A program made the position numbers and the translations under genes. A stretch of 64,000 nucleotides of DNA from Bin55 sp965199895. GTDB lineage: Bacteria; Pseudomonadota; Gammaproteobacteria; Pseudomonadales; Azotimanducaceae. The DNA lies in the NCBI GenBank assembly GCA_965199895.1, contig CBDATJ010000003.1:92234-156233 (forward strand), read 5' to 3'. Below the pieces are notes generated by a model, which saw nothing but the letters and a program-made list of their open reading frames with translations, was not told where the DNA came from and did no database searches. Shown piece by piece: positions 7,678 to 16,785 of the stretch. Position 1 is the stretch's first letter. Each line of letters opens with the position of its first letter.

Positions 7678-9231
7678 ATGTATCCAGGAACGTGGTCAAA
7701 AAGAATCCCAAACAAACTTGCAGCGATTGATGCGACTCGTGAGCAATCCATCAGCTATCAGGAACTTGATGCTCGCTCTAACCAATTCGTGCAGTATTTG
7801 TACGACAAAGGGTTTAAGCGTGGCGATAAATTTGCGGTCTTTATGGAAAACAACCTTGCATTCTTTGTTGCATCTTGGGCTGGTTTGCGATCCGGGTTAT
7901 ATGTGGTCGCGGTTAACAGTCACTTAACTGCAGATGAAGCTGCTTATGTGATCAATGACTCGCAAGCTAAAGCACTGGTGACTACGCAGGAAGTCTCGAA
8001 TGTGTCCGCAGAAATACCCGAGAAGTGTCCGAACTGCCACCATTGGCTATCGGTAGATGGAGACATTCCAGGATTCGATGATTTCTATGAGACTATTGGC
8101 GAGTTTCCCAACACACCACTAGAGAATGAGCCTACTGGTTCGTTCATGCACTATAGTTCGGGTACAACTGGTAAACCCAAAGGCATCTTCAGACCACTTC
8201 CAGAAACCTTCGCCGGTGAAGAAGATTCGCCTTTCAATACCCAGATCAGGGCGTTGTGGCAGATTAACGAATCCTCGGTTTACCTTTCACCCGCGCCTTT
8301 GTATCACTCTGCACCCAGTCAGTTTTGTATCGGTGTACAAGCAGTGGGGGCAACTGTGATCATCATGCGTGGTTTTGATCCTGTTTCCGTACTGGAACAC
8401 ATTCAAACCTATAAGGTCACTCACAGTCAGTGGGTGCCAACCATGTTCACTCGAATGTTAAAGTTACCCAAAGAGGTACGCTATCAGTACGACTTGTCAT
8501 CTCAACAGGTCGCCATACATGCTGCTGCCCCATGTCCAAAGGAAGTGAAGATTCAAATGATGGACTGGTGGGGACCCATCATTCACGAGTACTACGCAGG
8601 TACAGAAATGAATGGTTTCACCTACGTGAGCCCACAAGACTGGTTAGACCACCCGGGTACAGTAGGTAAACCACTGCTCGGGACGGTTCACATCTGTGAT
8701 GAACAGGGACAAGAACTGCCTACTGGTGCCACCGGCATAGTGTACTTTGAACTGCCCCAAATCACTTTCAGTTATTACAACGATGACAAGAAAATGTCCG
8801 AAGCTGTGCATCCAGAACAGCCCCTGTGGACCACCCTGGGAGACATGGGATATTTGGATGCACAAGGATTTCTGTATCTAACCGATCGTGCCACTTTCAT
8901 GATTATCTCCGGGGGCGTCAATATCTACCCACAGGAAATAGAAGACACCATCATCCTACACGATTCGGTTGTCGATGTTGCCGTGATTGGTGTACCCAAC
9001 AAAGAAATGGGTGAACAAGTAAAAGCGGTGGTACAACTCCAAGAAGGGGTGCAACCTACAGAGGAACTAGCTTCGGAAATTCTATCCTGGACCCGAGAGC
9101 GAATCGCTCACTACAAATGTCCAAAAAGTTTAGACTTCCGAGACAGCCTACCGCGACTTCCCACTGGTAAGCTCGCAAAGCGATACCTTCGCGACGAGTA
9201 CTGGGAAACTCAAGACTCTCGAATTGTCTAG
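7678..9231 (+). CDS. acyl-CoA synthetase / AMP-dependent acid-CoA ligase
   Basis: A member of the ANL superfamily, which activates a carboxylic acid to an acyl-adenylate and then an acyl-CoA. About 517 residues. Motifs in order are the phosphate-binding loop (YSSGTTGKPKG), the A5 motif YYAGTE, A7 GDMGYLD, A8 ISGGVNIYP and the C-terminal lysine motif LPTGKLAK. I chose the ATG at 7678, preceded by an AGG, because relatives typically begin MYPG; an in-frame TTG at 7651 is possible. The substrate cannot be read from sequence, though medium- or long-chain fatty acids or aromatic acids are typical. It stands alone, diverging from the restriction-modification gene and ending 3 bp from ahcY, which converges on it. 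Confidence 0.85.
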   Translation: MYPGTWSKRIPNKLAAIDATREQSISYQELDARSNQFVQYLYDKGFKRGDKFAVFMENNLAFFVASWAGLRSGLYVVAVNSHLTADEAAYVINDSQAKALVTTQEVSNVSAEIPEKCPNCHHWLSVDGDIPGFDDFYETIGEFPNTPLENEPTGSFMHYSSGTTGKPKGIFRPLPETFAGEEDSPFNTQIRALWQINESSVYLSPAPLYHSAPSQFCIGVQAVGATVIIMRGFDPVSVLEHIQTYKVTHSQWVPTMFTRMLKLPKEVRYQYDLSSQQVAIHAAAPCPKEVKIQMMDWWGPIIHEYYAGTEMNGFTYVSPQDWLDHPGTVGKPLLGTVHICDEQGQELPTGATGIVYFELPQITFSYYNDDKKMSEAVHPEQPLWTTLGDMGYLDAQGFLYLTDRATFMIISGGVNIYPQEIEDTIILHDSVVDVAVIGVPNKEMGEQVKAVVQLQEGVQPTEELASEILSWTRERIAHYKCPKSLDFRDSLPRLPTGKLAKRYLRDEYWETQDSRIV

Positions 9232-9234
9232 GAA

Positions 9235-10596
9235 TCAATAACGGTAATCGTCTGGTTTGAACGGGCCGTTGACGGCTACATCAATATAGTCTGCTTGCTC
9301 TTGGGTGAGTCGTGTGAGCGTACCTCCAAATCCTTCGACCATGAGTTGAGCAACTTCTTCATCGAGCTTTCTGGGGATCACTTCAATGCTCACTGGTGCT
9401 CGTTGGTTCGCTGGTTGATCCGCCCATCGTTGTTCATACAAGTGCATCTGAGCTAATACCTGATTGGCAAAAGATCCATCCATGACTCGTGAAGGATGTC
9501 CCGTCGCGTTGCCCAGGTTGACTAACCTACCTTCTGACAACAACATCAAGTAGTCATCGCTGCGATCACTACGAATCACACGATGGACTTGATCCTTGAC
9601 CTCCACCCACACCCAGTTTTTGCGCATGTATGCAGTATCGATCTCATTATCGAAGTGTCCTATGTTGCAAACAATACAACCTGATTTCAGCCGATGGAGC
9701 ATTGCAGAGTCACAGGCGTTGACGTTACCTGTGCAGGTAACCAATACATCGGTCTCTCCAAGCACACGAACATTCGTATCTTCCAACTTACCGGTATTGA
9801 GACCGTTGACATAGGGAGAAACCACTTCAAAGCCATCCATACAAGCTTGCATCGCACAAAGCGGATCGATCTCCGCTACACGAACAATCATTCCTTCCTG
9901 GCGTAAGCTAGCTACTGAACCTTTACCTACATCTCCATAACCCATAATGAGCGCTTTCTTACCCGCTAGCAATACATCCGTTGCTCGTTTGATTGCATCG
10001 CTTAAACTGTGTCGACACCCATAACGATTGTCGTTCTTGCTCTTGGATACCGAGGCATTGACATCTACTGCTGGGACCTTTAGAGTGTTTTCCTTTAGCA
10101 TCTCCTTCAGTCGATGCACTCCCGTTGTCGTCTCTTCGCTAATTCCGTGAATGTTGTGCAACAACTCAGGATATTTGTCGTGGACCATCTGCGTGAGATC
10201 GCCGCCGTCGTCCAATAGCAAATTCGCATCCCAAAGCTTACCGTCAACCAACAAGGTTTGTTCGATACACCAAAAGTATTCTTCTTCAGTTTCACCCTTC
10301 CAAGCAAAAACTGGAACCCCGTCTTCAGCCATCGCCGCCGCCGCATGATCTTGGGTAGAAAATATGTTGCATGATGACCACCTTACTTCCGCACCTAATG
10401 CTCGGAGAGTGCGAATGAGTACTGCGGTCTGAACAGTCATGTGAATGCAGCCAACGATCCGAGCACCTTTTAATGGTTTGGTTTGACCATGCTTATGCCT
10501 CAGTGTCATGAGGGCTGGCATCTCGTACTCGGCGAGATCGATCTCACGATTACCGAACTCGGCTAATGAAATGTCAGCAACTTTGTAATCTGGCAT
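9235..10596 (-). CDS. ahcY: adenosylhomocysteinase
   Basis: A cytosolic NAD-dependent enzyme that hydrolyses S-adenosylhomocysteine to adenosine and homocysteine, removing the product inhibitor of methyltransferases. 453 residues from the ATG at 10596, which has TAAGAG upstream and matches the family start (M..YKVADISLA); a TTG two codons earlier is also in frame. Visible features are the NAD-binding GYGDVGKG at 219-226, SEETTTGV near 154, HMTVQTA near 52 and the characteristic C-terminal KPDDYRY. It belongs to the long class of the family. I looked for an SAH riboswitch upstream and saw none. It is transcribed divergently from the cytochrome c5-like gene. Confidence 0.95.
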   Translation of the reverse strand: MPDYKVADISLAEFGNREIDLAEYEMPALMTLRHKHGQTKPLKGARIVGCIHMTVQTAVLIRTLRALGAEVRWSSCNIFSTQDHAAAAMAEDGVPVFAWKGETEEEYFWCIEQTLLVDGKLWDANLLLDDGGDLTQMVHDKYPELLHNIHGISEETTTGVHRLKEMLKENTLKVPAVDVNASVSKSKNDNRYGCRHSLSDAIKRATDVLLAGKKALIMGYGDVGKGSVASLRQEGMIVRVAEIDPLCAMQACMDGFEVVSPYVNGLNTGKLEDTNVRVLGETDVLVTCTGNVNACDSAMLHRLKSGCIVCNIGHFDNEIDTAYMRKNWVWVEVKDQVHRVIRSDRSDDYLMLLSEGRLVNLGNATGHPSRVMDGSFANQVLAQMHLYEQRWADQPANQRAPVSIEVIPRKLDEEVAQLMVEGFGGTLTRLTQEQADYIDVAVNGPFKPDDYRY

Positions 10597-10742
10597 GTTC
10601 AACTCTTACTTGAATTACGGTGCTCCTGACCTCTTCGTTTAGGATAAGAAATTTTAGACTGGTACCCGTACAAGGAGAAATCGCTTCAATGCCAATCCCT
10701 CTACACTAGAATTTGCACGTCTCTGATTTGGAATCAAGTGTC

Positions 10743-11147
10743 ATGGCAAAAAGGTTGATTTTGGGTGCAATGTGCAGCATTGTGCTAGCAATTGGTTTGG
10801 TCGCATTCTCCGGATGTGGTGGTTCAGGAGGAAAATCAGTTGATGGTGAAAAACCAGTCAAAGAAGCTAGAACTGGGGAAGCCATTTATCGCAAATATTG
10901 TCTCAATTGCCATCAAGGTGGGGTTGCGAACTCTCCCAAGCTCGGAGATGTTGAAGCTTGGTCTGAACGACTGGAAGCAAGAGATCGAGATGAACTCATA
11001 ACCAATGTCAGAGAAGGTATGCCCCCTGGTATGCCCAAGATGGGTCTGTGTTCCAACTGTACCGAAATAGAACTTGCTAACGCCGTTGACTACATGCTCG
11101 CTGCTCTTGAACCCGGAGAGATAGGAGACTCAACCGAAGCTGAGTAA
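10743..11147 (+). CDS. cytochrome c5-like lipoprotein
   Basis: A small monohaem cytochrome c, predicted to be a lipid-anchored periplasmic electron carrier. From the ATG at 10743 the protein has 134 residues: a hydrophobic signal peptide ending in a lipobox-like AFSGC (C25 lipidated), a Gly/Ser linker, haem motif CLNCH (C53, C56, H57), candidate Met ligands in PPGMPKMG (M97/M100), and the extra C103-C106 pair that forms the disulfide typical of cytochrome c5. An upstream TTG at 10713 would bury the signal peptide and is less likely. Redox partners are not encoded nearby. Confidence 0.88.
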   Translation: MAKRLILGAMCSIVLAIGLVAFSGCGGSGGKSVDGEKPVKEARTGEAIYRKYCLNCHQGGVANSPKLGDVEAWSERLEARDRDELITNVREGMPPGMPKMGLCSNCTEIELANAVDYMLAALEPGEIGDSTEAE

Positions 11148-11238
11148 AGTCCCATGAGACTCTATCTATTCTTGGTTTGATTGCTTCCGATTCACTCACA
11201 ACTAGAACGCACATGAATGGACTGAGTGGAGACTACCC

Positions 11239-12162
11239 ATGTCTGTGACCCTTCGTCAACTGGAATACTTGGTCGCACTCTCCAAGCACAACAGTTTTGC
11301 AAAAGCCTCTTTTTCCTGTTCTGTGAGCCAGCCAACACTCTCTTTACAAGTTCGCAAACTCGAACAACGATTGGGATTAATTCTGGTTGATCGAAGAGTT
11401 CGAGGGGTACGGTTGACCGCAGCAGGAAAGGCTATTGCCGATCAAGCTAGAGTGGTGCTTCGAGAGCACAAGTCTCTCATCCACATAGCACAAAGTAATG
11501 TCAATCCATTGGGTGGAAACCTAGGTTTAGGCTTAATCCCCACAATCGCTCCTTATTTGCTGCCTATGGTCTTGCCAACAATCAGACAAAGACTACCCGA
11601 GTTGCGACTCCATATCTTCGAGAACCAAACTTCAACATTGGTAAATAATCTCAACTCTGGCGTACTTGATGCTGGAGTGATGGCATTACCGATTCAAGAT
11701 TCTGTCCTCGATCAAGAATTTCTTTATCGCGAACCGTTTCTACTCACCGTACATCCAGATCATCCCAAAGCGGATCGAGATTTTGTGACTATTCAAGAAC
11801 TCAAAAACGAAGAAGTATTGTTACTTGATGAAGGCCACTGCCTTCGAACGCAAGCTTTGGATTTATGCAACTCAAACAACGCCCACCCCAATATGAATGT
11901 GCGTGCTGCTAGTCTAGAGACCATCCGCCAAATGGTAGCCGAAAACATGGGTGTAACCCTCCTCCCTGCTCTGGCTACCAGAGATTCACACGGTGTGACC
12001 CATCTGCCGTTTCGTGGTGAAGTACCGAGTAGAGAGATTGCATTATTACGGCCGAGAGATTCACACCGAACTGCCGTAATTCAAGAACTCGCACAAATTT
12101 TATCAAGTTGTACTCAAGTCCCCCTGTTAGACTACGGGGAAGCTATGGGTTCAGCTCGCTAA
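11239..12162 (+). CDS. oxyR: peroxide-sensing LysR-type regulator OxyR
   Basis: A DNA-binding transcription factor activated by hydrogen peroxide through a reversible disulfide. 307 residues with an N-terminal LysR winged helix (residues 1-60) and a C-terminal regulatory domain. The decisive feature is the GHCLRTQALDLC segment: C201 and C210 are nine residues apart, like C199 and C208 of E. coli OxyR. The start is ATG with GTGGAG upstream. It converges on the rubrerythrin/Fe-S/DUF3501 operon and overlaps the last gene by 12 bp, consistent with a peroxide-defence neighbourhood, although direct control is inference. Confidence 0.93.
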   Translation: MSVTLRQLEYLVALSKHNSFAKASFSCSVSQPTLSLQVRKLEQRLGLILVDRRVRGVRLTAAGKAIADQARVVLREHKSLIHIAQSNVNPLGGNLGLGLIPTIAPYLLPMVLPTIRQRLPELRLHIFENQTSTLVNNLNSGVLDAGVMALPIQDSVLDQEFLYREPFLLTVHPDHPKADRDFVTIQELKNEEVLLLDEGHCLRTQALDLCNSNNAHPNMNVRAASLETIRQMVAENMGVTLLPALATRDSHGVTHLPFRGEVPSREIALLRPRDSHRTAVIQELAQILSSCTQVPLLDYGEAMGSAR

Positions 12163-12735
12163 GTCTCTAACTAATTCTTCGCGAAGCGAATCTGTGAGCT
12201 GCACTCGACAAGGCATTTCGGGATGGACTATGCCTACCCAAACGAGCGCATTTGATTTCAATCTTTCTAGACTACTGTCGTCAAACTGATAACGAACAAA
12301 GTGCACAGCAGCTGTCTTGTTGCGTTCACTTCGATCTAAATCTTCGTTTGCAATCGCTTCGATGGGTTCACCATCACCGACTTGTACAAATAAGTGATGT
12401 TCTATTCCAGGCATACGGTGCAAAGCCACTGCTCGTTCCGCCGGATCTTCGTACTCAAACATTAGGGTCGCCTTCCAGTTATCGTCGTCTGGAATCAACA
12501 TGTTGTAGGTGTCGAGTTCATCTTGTATCTCTGCTGATTCAAAAATTCTCTCCGCTCGCAGCATTTCTTGAATCTGGTAGTGCATGGACAGTCGATCTTC
12601 AAAGTGCAACGTCGCATGTTCCGTGAGACTCATCCTTCGATTCCGTTTATGTTGCATTGCTTGCTTACGAAACTCTTCACGACGACTGGAGTACTCCTCC
12701 AAGCTCCAAAGATCTTCGCGGGTTAATTTCTTCAT
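12151..12735 (-). CDS. DUF3501 family protein
   Basis: A conserved protein of about 194 residues. The sequence (KLTREDLWSLEEY start, HATLHFEDRLSMHYQIQEML in the first third) is typical of DUF3501, a family usually encoded beside rubrerythrin and a CCG-type Fe-S protein, as here. No catalytic function is established. Its ATG at 12735 overlaps the upstream gene's stop (TGATG), so translation is probably coupled. The conserved charged and His residues suggest metal or haem-related chemistry, but I cannot confirm this. Confidence 0.85.
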   Translation of the reverse strand: MKKLTREDLWSLEEYSSRREEFRKQAMQHKRNRRMSLTEHATLHFEDRLSMHYQIQEMLRAERIFESAEIQDELDTYNMLIPDDDNWKATLMFEYEDPAERAVALHRMPGIEHHLFVQVGDGEPIEAIANEDLDRSERNKTAAVHFVRYQFDDSSLERLKSNALVWVGIVHPEMPCRVQLTDSLREELVRDLAS

Positions 12736-14045
12736 CAATTCAATCCATAGGCACGAGCGACCATTTCGATAGGGTGCTCTGCGGTAATTTCACCTTCCAA
12801 TCCTTGTTCAATGAGGTTGCTCGCCATCGGACAATCTGATCCCCAAGTGTCGGGCTGGGAAGACTTCACTTTGCGGACCACAGGTGCACTAATTTTCTTT
12901 GCATGATCGTAGGTCTCTGAACGAAACGCATACGACCCATCGTGGCCGGAACAGCGTTCAATTTGAGTCACTTCACTGCCTGGAATCATTGCCAAAAACT
13001 CACGAGTCTTTGGACCGATGTTCTGTGTTCTTTGGTGACAAGCAGCGTGATAGGTGACTTTGCCTAGTTCAGTTTTGAAATCGGTCTTGAGATGTCCTTC
13101 TTTGTTGAGCTCTAGCAAATACTCGAATGGACTCACCATCGCCTCACTCACTTTCTTGACATCAGCATCATCAGGATAAAGCAAGGGCATCTCCATTCGA
13201 TACATCCAAGTACACGAAGGAACAATAGACATGATCTTGCGGCCGTCTTCTACTGAATTCAACAGTAAGGGAATGTTCTTTTCTTTGAGTTTTTTCACTC
13301 CACGCAAATCTCCAATCTCCAATTTGGGGACACCACAGCAGGCCATGTCTTTAATCACTACACAATCAACCCGGTTGTGCATCAATACGTTGACCAGCGC
13401 TTCAACCACTGAAGGAGCAACCGAGTTACCATAACAGGTCACATAAATTGCCACTTTCTTATCTGACTGAGGAGCGTCTAGCGCTTTCAGTCTCTTCAGC
13501 GCAGTTTTGCTTTCAAATGCCGGTAAGGGTGCATCTGGGTGCAGTGAGAAAACAGTGTTGGCTAATTTGCGGAGTGGTTGACTCTTTGCCACTGCATTGG
13601 TGATGCCCGCAATCCCTGGTGTTGAAACGAGAGGGAAATAGGTATCGGTACTTGCGATGAGCTTATCTCTAAACTTGGTTTTCCCCTCTCTGAATTTCTG
13701 GGCTTTGCTTCTCAACATCAAATGTGGGAAATCCACTGCCCAGGGATGGGGTGGCAAATAAGGACACTTGGTTTCTGCACACAAGTCACACAGAAAACAC
13801 TCATCGACTACCTTGATATAGTCTTGTTTGTCAACACTATCCACTTCCATGGTCTCTGATTCATCGACTAAATCAAACAACGTCGGAAATGATTTGCACA
13901 AACTCACGCATCGCCGACATCCATGACAGATGTCGAATACGCGTTCGAGTTCCTTGTTGAGATCGTCCCGATCATAAAACGACGGGGACTGCCAATCAAG
14001 GGGTTCTCGACGTGGTGCTTCTAAGTTTCCTTCGCGGTTGTCCAC
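12735..14045 (-). CDS. (4Fe-4S)/CCG-domain protein, heterodisulfide-reductase / glycolate oxidase Fe-S subunit-like
   Basis: A 436-residue protein with an N-terminal 2x[4Fe-4S] ferredoxin domain (CHGCRRCVSLC near residue 40, CFLCDLC near 83) and two C-terminal cysteine-rich CCG-type modules (MACCGVP, YHAACHQRTQ, ERCSGHDG). Such proteins pass electrons in HdrB/GlpC/GlcF-type complexes, but none of the usual flavoprotein partners is present. Instead it sits between rubrerythrin and DUF3501, an arrangement linked with oxidative stress. It may supply electrons to rubrerythrin (inference). The start is GTG at 14045 without a strong ribosome binding site. Confidence 0.88.
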   Translation of the reverse strand: MDNREGNLEAPRREPLDWQSPSFYDRDDLNKELERVFDICHGCRRCVSLCKSFPTLFDLVDESETMEVDSVDKQDYIKVVDECFLCDLCAETKCPYLPPHPWAVDFPHLMLRSKAQKFREGKTKFRDKLIASTDTYFPLVSTPGIAGITNAVAKSQPLRKLANTVFSLHPDAPLPAFESKTALKRLKALDAPQSDKKVAIYVTCYGNSVAPSVVEALVNVLMHNRVDCVVIKDMACCGVPKLEIGDLRGVKKLKEKNIPLLLNSVEDGRKIMSIVPSCTWMYRMEMPLLYPDDADVKKVSEAMVSPFEYLLELNKEGHLKTDFKTELGKVTYHAACHQRTQNIGPKTREFLAMIPGSEVTQIERCSGHDGSYAFRSETYDHAKKISAPVVRKVKSSQPDTWGSDCPMASNLIEQGLEGEITAEHPIEMVARAYGLN

Positions 14046-14180
14046 TGGGCACTACCTATTCGGTGTAGGAATTGAGATGGGAGAAATCAGCAATACAGCA
14101 CTCGAACTAAAATTCCGAGTACTGCATGCTACGTTGGAATTTGTCTTGAAGTTGGTCAGCTGTTTCCAACTGAACTGTGC

Positions 14181-14603
14181 TCAAGCACCCATTGAGTCTA
14201 GAGACTTCTGAAAACGATTTGCGTGAGATCGCTCCGCTCTTGCGAGTGTGTCGAACCAGTCGGCAATTTCGTCGAAACCTTCGTCTCGTGCGGTTTTAGC
14301 CATTCCTGGGTACATATCGGTGTACTCGTGCGTTTCACCAGCAATAGCAGCTTTCAGATTGTCTGAGGTTGTACCGATGGGTAGACCTGTTGCTGGGTCG
14401 CCAACATCTTCCATGTACTCAAGATGACCATGAGCATGTCCGGTCTCGCCTTCGGCTGTAGATCGAAACACTGCAGCTACATCGTTTTCACCTTCAATGT
14501 CTGCTTTTGCCGCGAAGTACAAATAACGCCGATTGGCTTGAGATTCACCAGAAAATGCGTCTTTTAGGTTTTGCAGCGTCTTGCTGTTGCTTAGAACCGT
14601 CAT
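14181..14603 (-). CDS. rbr: rubrerythrin (ferritin-like diiron domain only)
   Basis: A cytosolic non-haem diiron protein that reduces hydrogen peroxide. From the ATG at 14603, preceded by AAAAGGAGT, the product has 140 residues. It shows four-helix ferritin-like ligands: E in GESQANRRY, E/H in AEGETGHAHGH, E in AGETHEYT and E/H in RAERSHANRF. The C-terminal rubredoxin domain of classical rubrerythrin is absent, so an external electron donor is needed, possibly the neighbouring Fe-S protein. A longer reading from 14675 would place the ribosome binding site inside the gene and is rejected. It is first in a three-gene minus-strand operon. Confidence 0.92.
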   Translation of the reverse strand: MTVLSNSKTLQNLKDAFSGESQANRRYLYFAAKADIEGENDVAAVFRSTAEGETGHAHGHLEYMEDVGDPATGLPIGTTSDNLKAAIAGETHEYTDMYPGMAKTARDEGFDEIADWFDTLARAERSHANRFQKSLDSMGA

Positions 14604-14767
14604 TCGTTTTACTCCTTTTGAACGTTTGCGGGGGTGAGTGTGAAAAAAAATTATAGAGAGCAAAACCAACAACAAAATTGCTTTTTTCTATCGTTTAAAT
14701 AGATGATGTCTAAGTGATCGTGCAGACAATACACCGTTTTGTCAATTGAATTGAGAGTCTAGTGAGC

Positions 14768-16159
14768 ATGTTTAGAAAGAGCTATGGTCGCGAATTTACC
14801 CGTCTTGGGTTGCTCGCTGCACCTCTCATGGTCGCTCAAGTATCACAAATGGGGATGGGGGTTATCGATGTAGTCATCACTGGACGATATGGTACCGTTG
14901 ATCAAGCTGGGGTCGCCCTGGGCACCAGTATGTTTTGGCCGCTCACACTCCTGATGACCGGAATATTGTTAGCAGTGACTCCTACTGTGGCTCAACTCCA
15001 CGGCGCAAGACAAACTCACCAAACGGGACGAGTGGTACGCCAAGCACTTTGGCTTGCTCTCGTTCTATCGATACTCTTGTTCCTCATCATGCAAAACATG
15101 GAACCCGTGTATCGATGGATTGGAGTGGATCCTCAAGCTGTTCCTATTGCGGCGGGTTTCCTCAAAGCTCAAAGTTACGGAATATTTGCTATTGCAGGAT
15201 ATCTCGCACTCAAGAATCTCTGTGAAGGTTTGGGAATGACCCTCCCAAGCATGGTGATTCTAGTATGTGCATTCTTATTGAAGATTCCACTCAGTTATTC
15301 GTTGGTCTTTGGCCTAGGTGAGATTGAGGGGATGGGTGGAATCGGCTGCGGTGTCGCAACTGCGATCATCATGTGGTTTCAACTGGTCTGTGTGATCATC
15401 GCCATCATGATTACTCGTATTAGAAAATCGGGTGTCTTTTCAAGTATGGAACCTCCTGATCTCAAGACTATGGGCAATCTCATAAAAATCGGATTTCCAA
15501 TGGGATTCACTATTTTTGTGGAAGTTGGGTTCTTTGCGACGGTAGGACTGCTTGTAGGTAAGCTCGGCATCAATGCAGTTGCATCTCATGTGATTGCTAT
15601 CAATGTAGGAAGCATTGGTTTCATGATTCCTCTCGCACTCAGTATGGCTAGCACGATTCGTGTCGGGACGAATGTGGGTGCCTCGCGGTTCCATGCAGCC
15701 AATCGAACCATCGCAGTCGCCATAGTCAGTTCTTTCGTCATCGCCATGCTGATTGCACTCACACTACTCACGGCAAGATTTCCCATCGTTGGGTTGTATA
15801 CCGATGATCCAGCAGTCATCCCACTGGCAGCTTCCTTGCTATTGATGTGTGCGTTGTTTCAACTCTTTGATGCCAGTCAAATCACAGCACTGGGTTTATT
15901 GCGTGGCTTCAAGGATACCTCCATTCCAGCGGTTTTGGCGATCACTTCCTATTGGTTACTCGGAATGCCTGTTGGACTGTTCTTTGCCTTTGGATGGGGA
16001 GATTTCGAAGGCTGGGGAGTCAGCGGATTTTGGATCGGTTTTGTCCTAGGCTTGATTTCTGCTTCAGTTCTCTTGTTAATCCGGCTTCGGTGGGTGTCTC
16101 GTCATGCGAGCTTAGTCGTTGCTAGAAATCAAATCGAAACCTTGCAAGCCACCGCTTAA
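14768..16159 (+). CDS. MATE family multidrug/sodium antiporter
   Basis: An inner-membrane exporter with about twelve hydrophobic segments over 463 residues. The family pattern is visible at the N-terminus (LGLLAAPLMVAQVSQMGMGVID), and a second, homologous half begins near residue 235 (IGFPMGFTIFVEVGFF). These proteins use a sodium or proton gradient to export cationic drugs. The start is either this ATG or a GTG two codons upstream (14762); a GAGAG lies just before both. Close in type to NorM/YdhE, but the substrate is not predictable. It is monocistronic and precedes the yqiB-cpdA-parE cluster. Confidence 0.9.
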   Translation: MFRKSYGREFTRLGLLAAPLMVAQVSQMGMGVIDVVITGRYGTVDQAGVALGTSMFWPLTLLMTGILLAVTPTVAQLHGARQTHQTGRVVRQALWLALVLSILLFLIMQNMEPVYRWIGVDPQAVPIAAGFLKAQSYGIFAIAGYLALKNLCEGLGMTLPSMVILVCAFLLKIPLSYSLVFGLGEIEGMGGIGCGVATAIIMWFQLVCVIIAIMITRIRKSGVFSSMEPPDLKTMGNLIKIGFPMGFTIFVEVGFFATVGLLVGKLGINAVASHVIAINVGSIGFMIPLALSMASTIRVGTNVGASRFHAANRTIAVAIVSSFVIAMLIALTLLTARFPIVGLYTDDPAVIPLAASLLLMCALFQLFDASQITALGLLRGFKDTSIPAVLAITSYWLLGMPVGLFFAFGWGDFEGWGVSGFWIGFVLGLISASVLLLIRLRWVSRHASLVVARNQIETLQATA

Positions 16160-16282
16160 GTTCTGATTTCCCAGGAGGCACTCGAGCCATCGTGCCCGGT
16201 GTCAACCATCCCCTTCGATAGGGTGATTCGAACTTAGGTTTACAATCATGCATGGTAAAGACGATTGATATGCGAGTTATCC

Positions 16283-16726
16283 GTGCGGAAGCGATACCGC
16301 TTTAATCTATTTGAGTATCTAGCACAATGCGACCAAAACTATGTTCGCTTGTCAGCCTTACTCTATAAAGAGGATTCGAAGGACTTCGAGTCAGTATCCG
16401 TTACTCTCGATCAACATCTTGAAAACATTTCCTTCTACATCACCGAAAGCACTCGCTATACCTCACAAATTACCATTGTTCAACAGATGCCTGGTTCTCT
16501 AGACGATCTGGTGTTGAAGGTTCGTGCTTACCACGACGTGTGCTGTAGCGAAGTCTTGAGTTTTCAAGGTCACAGCGACGACACCGCCCGTTACGACTAT
16601 CCCAATGAGGCAATGCGGACACCAGACGAAAAGATGCAAAACAACCGGCTACTCGGAGAAATGCTAGAACTTTGCCTAGGGGCCGGAACTGTGGTTCGAG
16701 AAATACCGCGTCTGATGGCATGCTGA
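16283..16726 (+). CDS. yqiB: DUF1249 (YqiB) family protein
   Basis: About 147 residues, matching the YqiB family in several stretches: ESTRYTSQITIVQQ, VRAYHD, RYDYPNEAM and the near-invariant DEKxQxNRLL. Its function is unknown. In E. coli yqiB also lies beside cpdA and parE, so the position supports the call. I prefer the GTG at 16283 because it aligns with the family N-terminus (KRYxxNLFEYL); a TTG at 16265 is in frame. Neither has a strong ribosome binding site. Confidence 0.82.
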   Translation: MRKRYRFNLFEYLAQCDQNYVRLSALLYKEDSKDFESVSVTLDQHLENISFYITESTRYTSQITIVQQMPGSLDDLVLKVRAYHDVCCSEVLSFQGHSDDTARYDYPNEAMRTPDEKMQNNRLLGEMLELCLGAGTVVREIPRLMAC

Positions 16727-16785
16727 ACAGCATGTAGCTGATTCTCAAGTTCACCTCACGGAAGAGCAAGAACGATAAAATTGAG

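Noticed and set aside
10597..10742. SAH riboswitch upstream of ahcY
   Set aside because: No conserved pseudoknot-like paired elements were seen between ahcY and the divergent cytochrome gene.
14604..14675. Longer rubrerythrin with a 24-residue hydrophobic N-terminus
   Set aside because: The AAAAGGAGT ribosome binding site and the family start are at the ATG at 14603; the extra residues are leader sequence.
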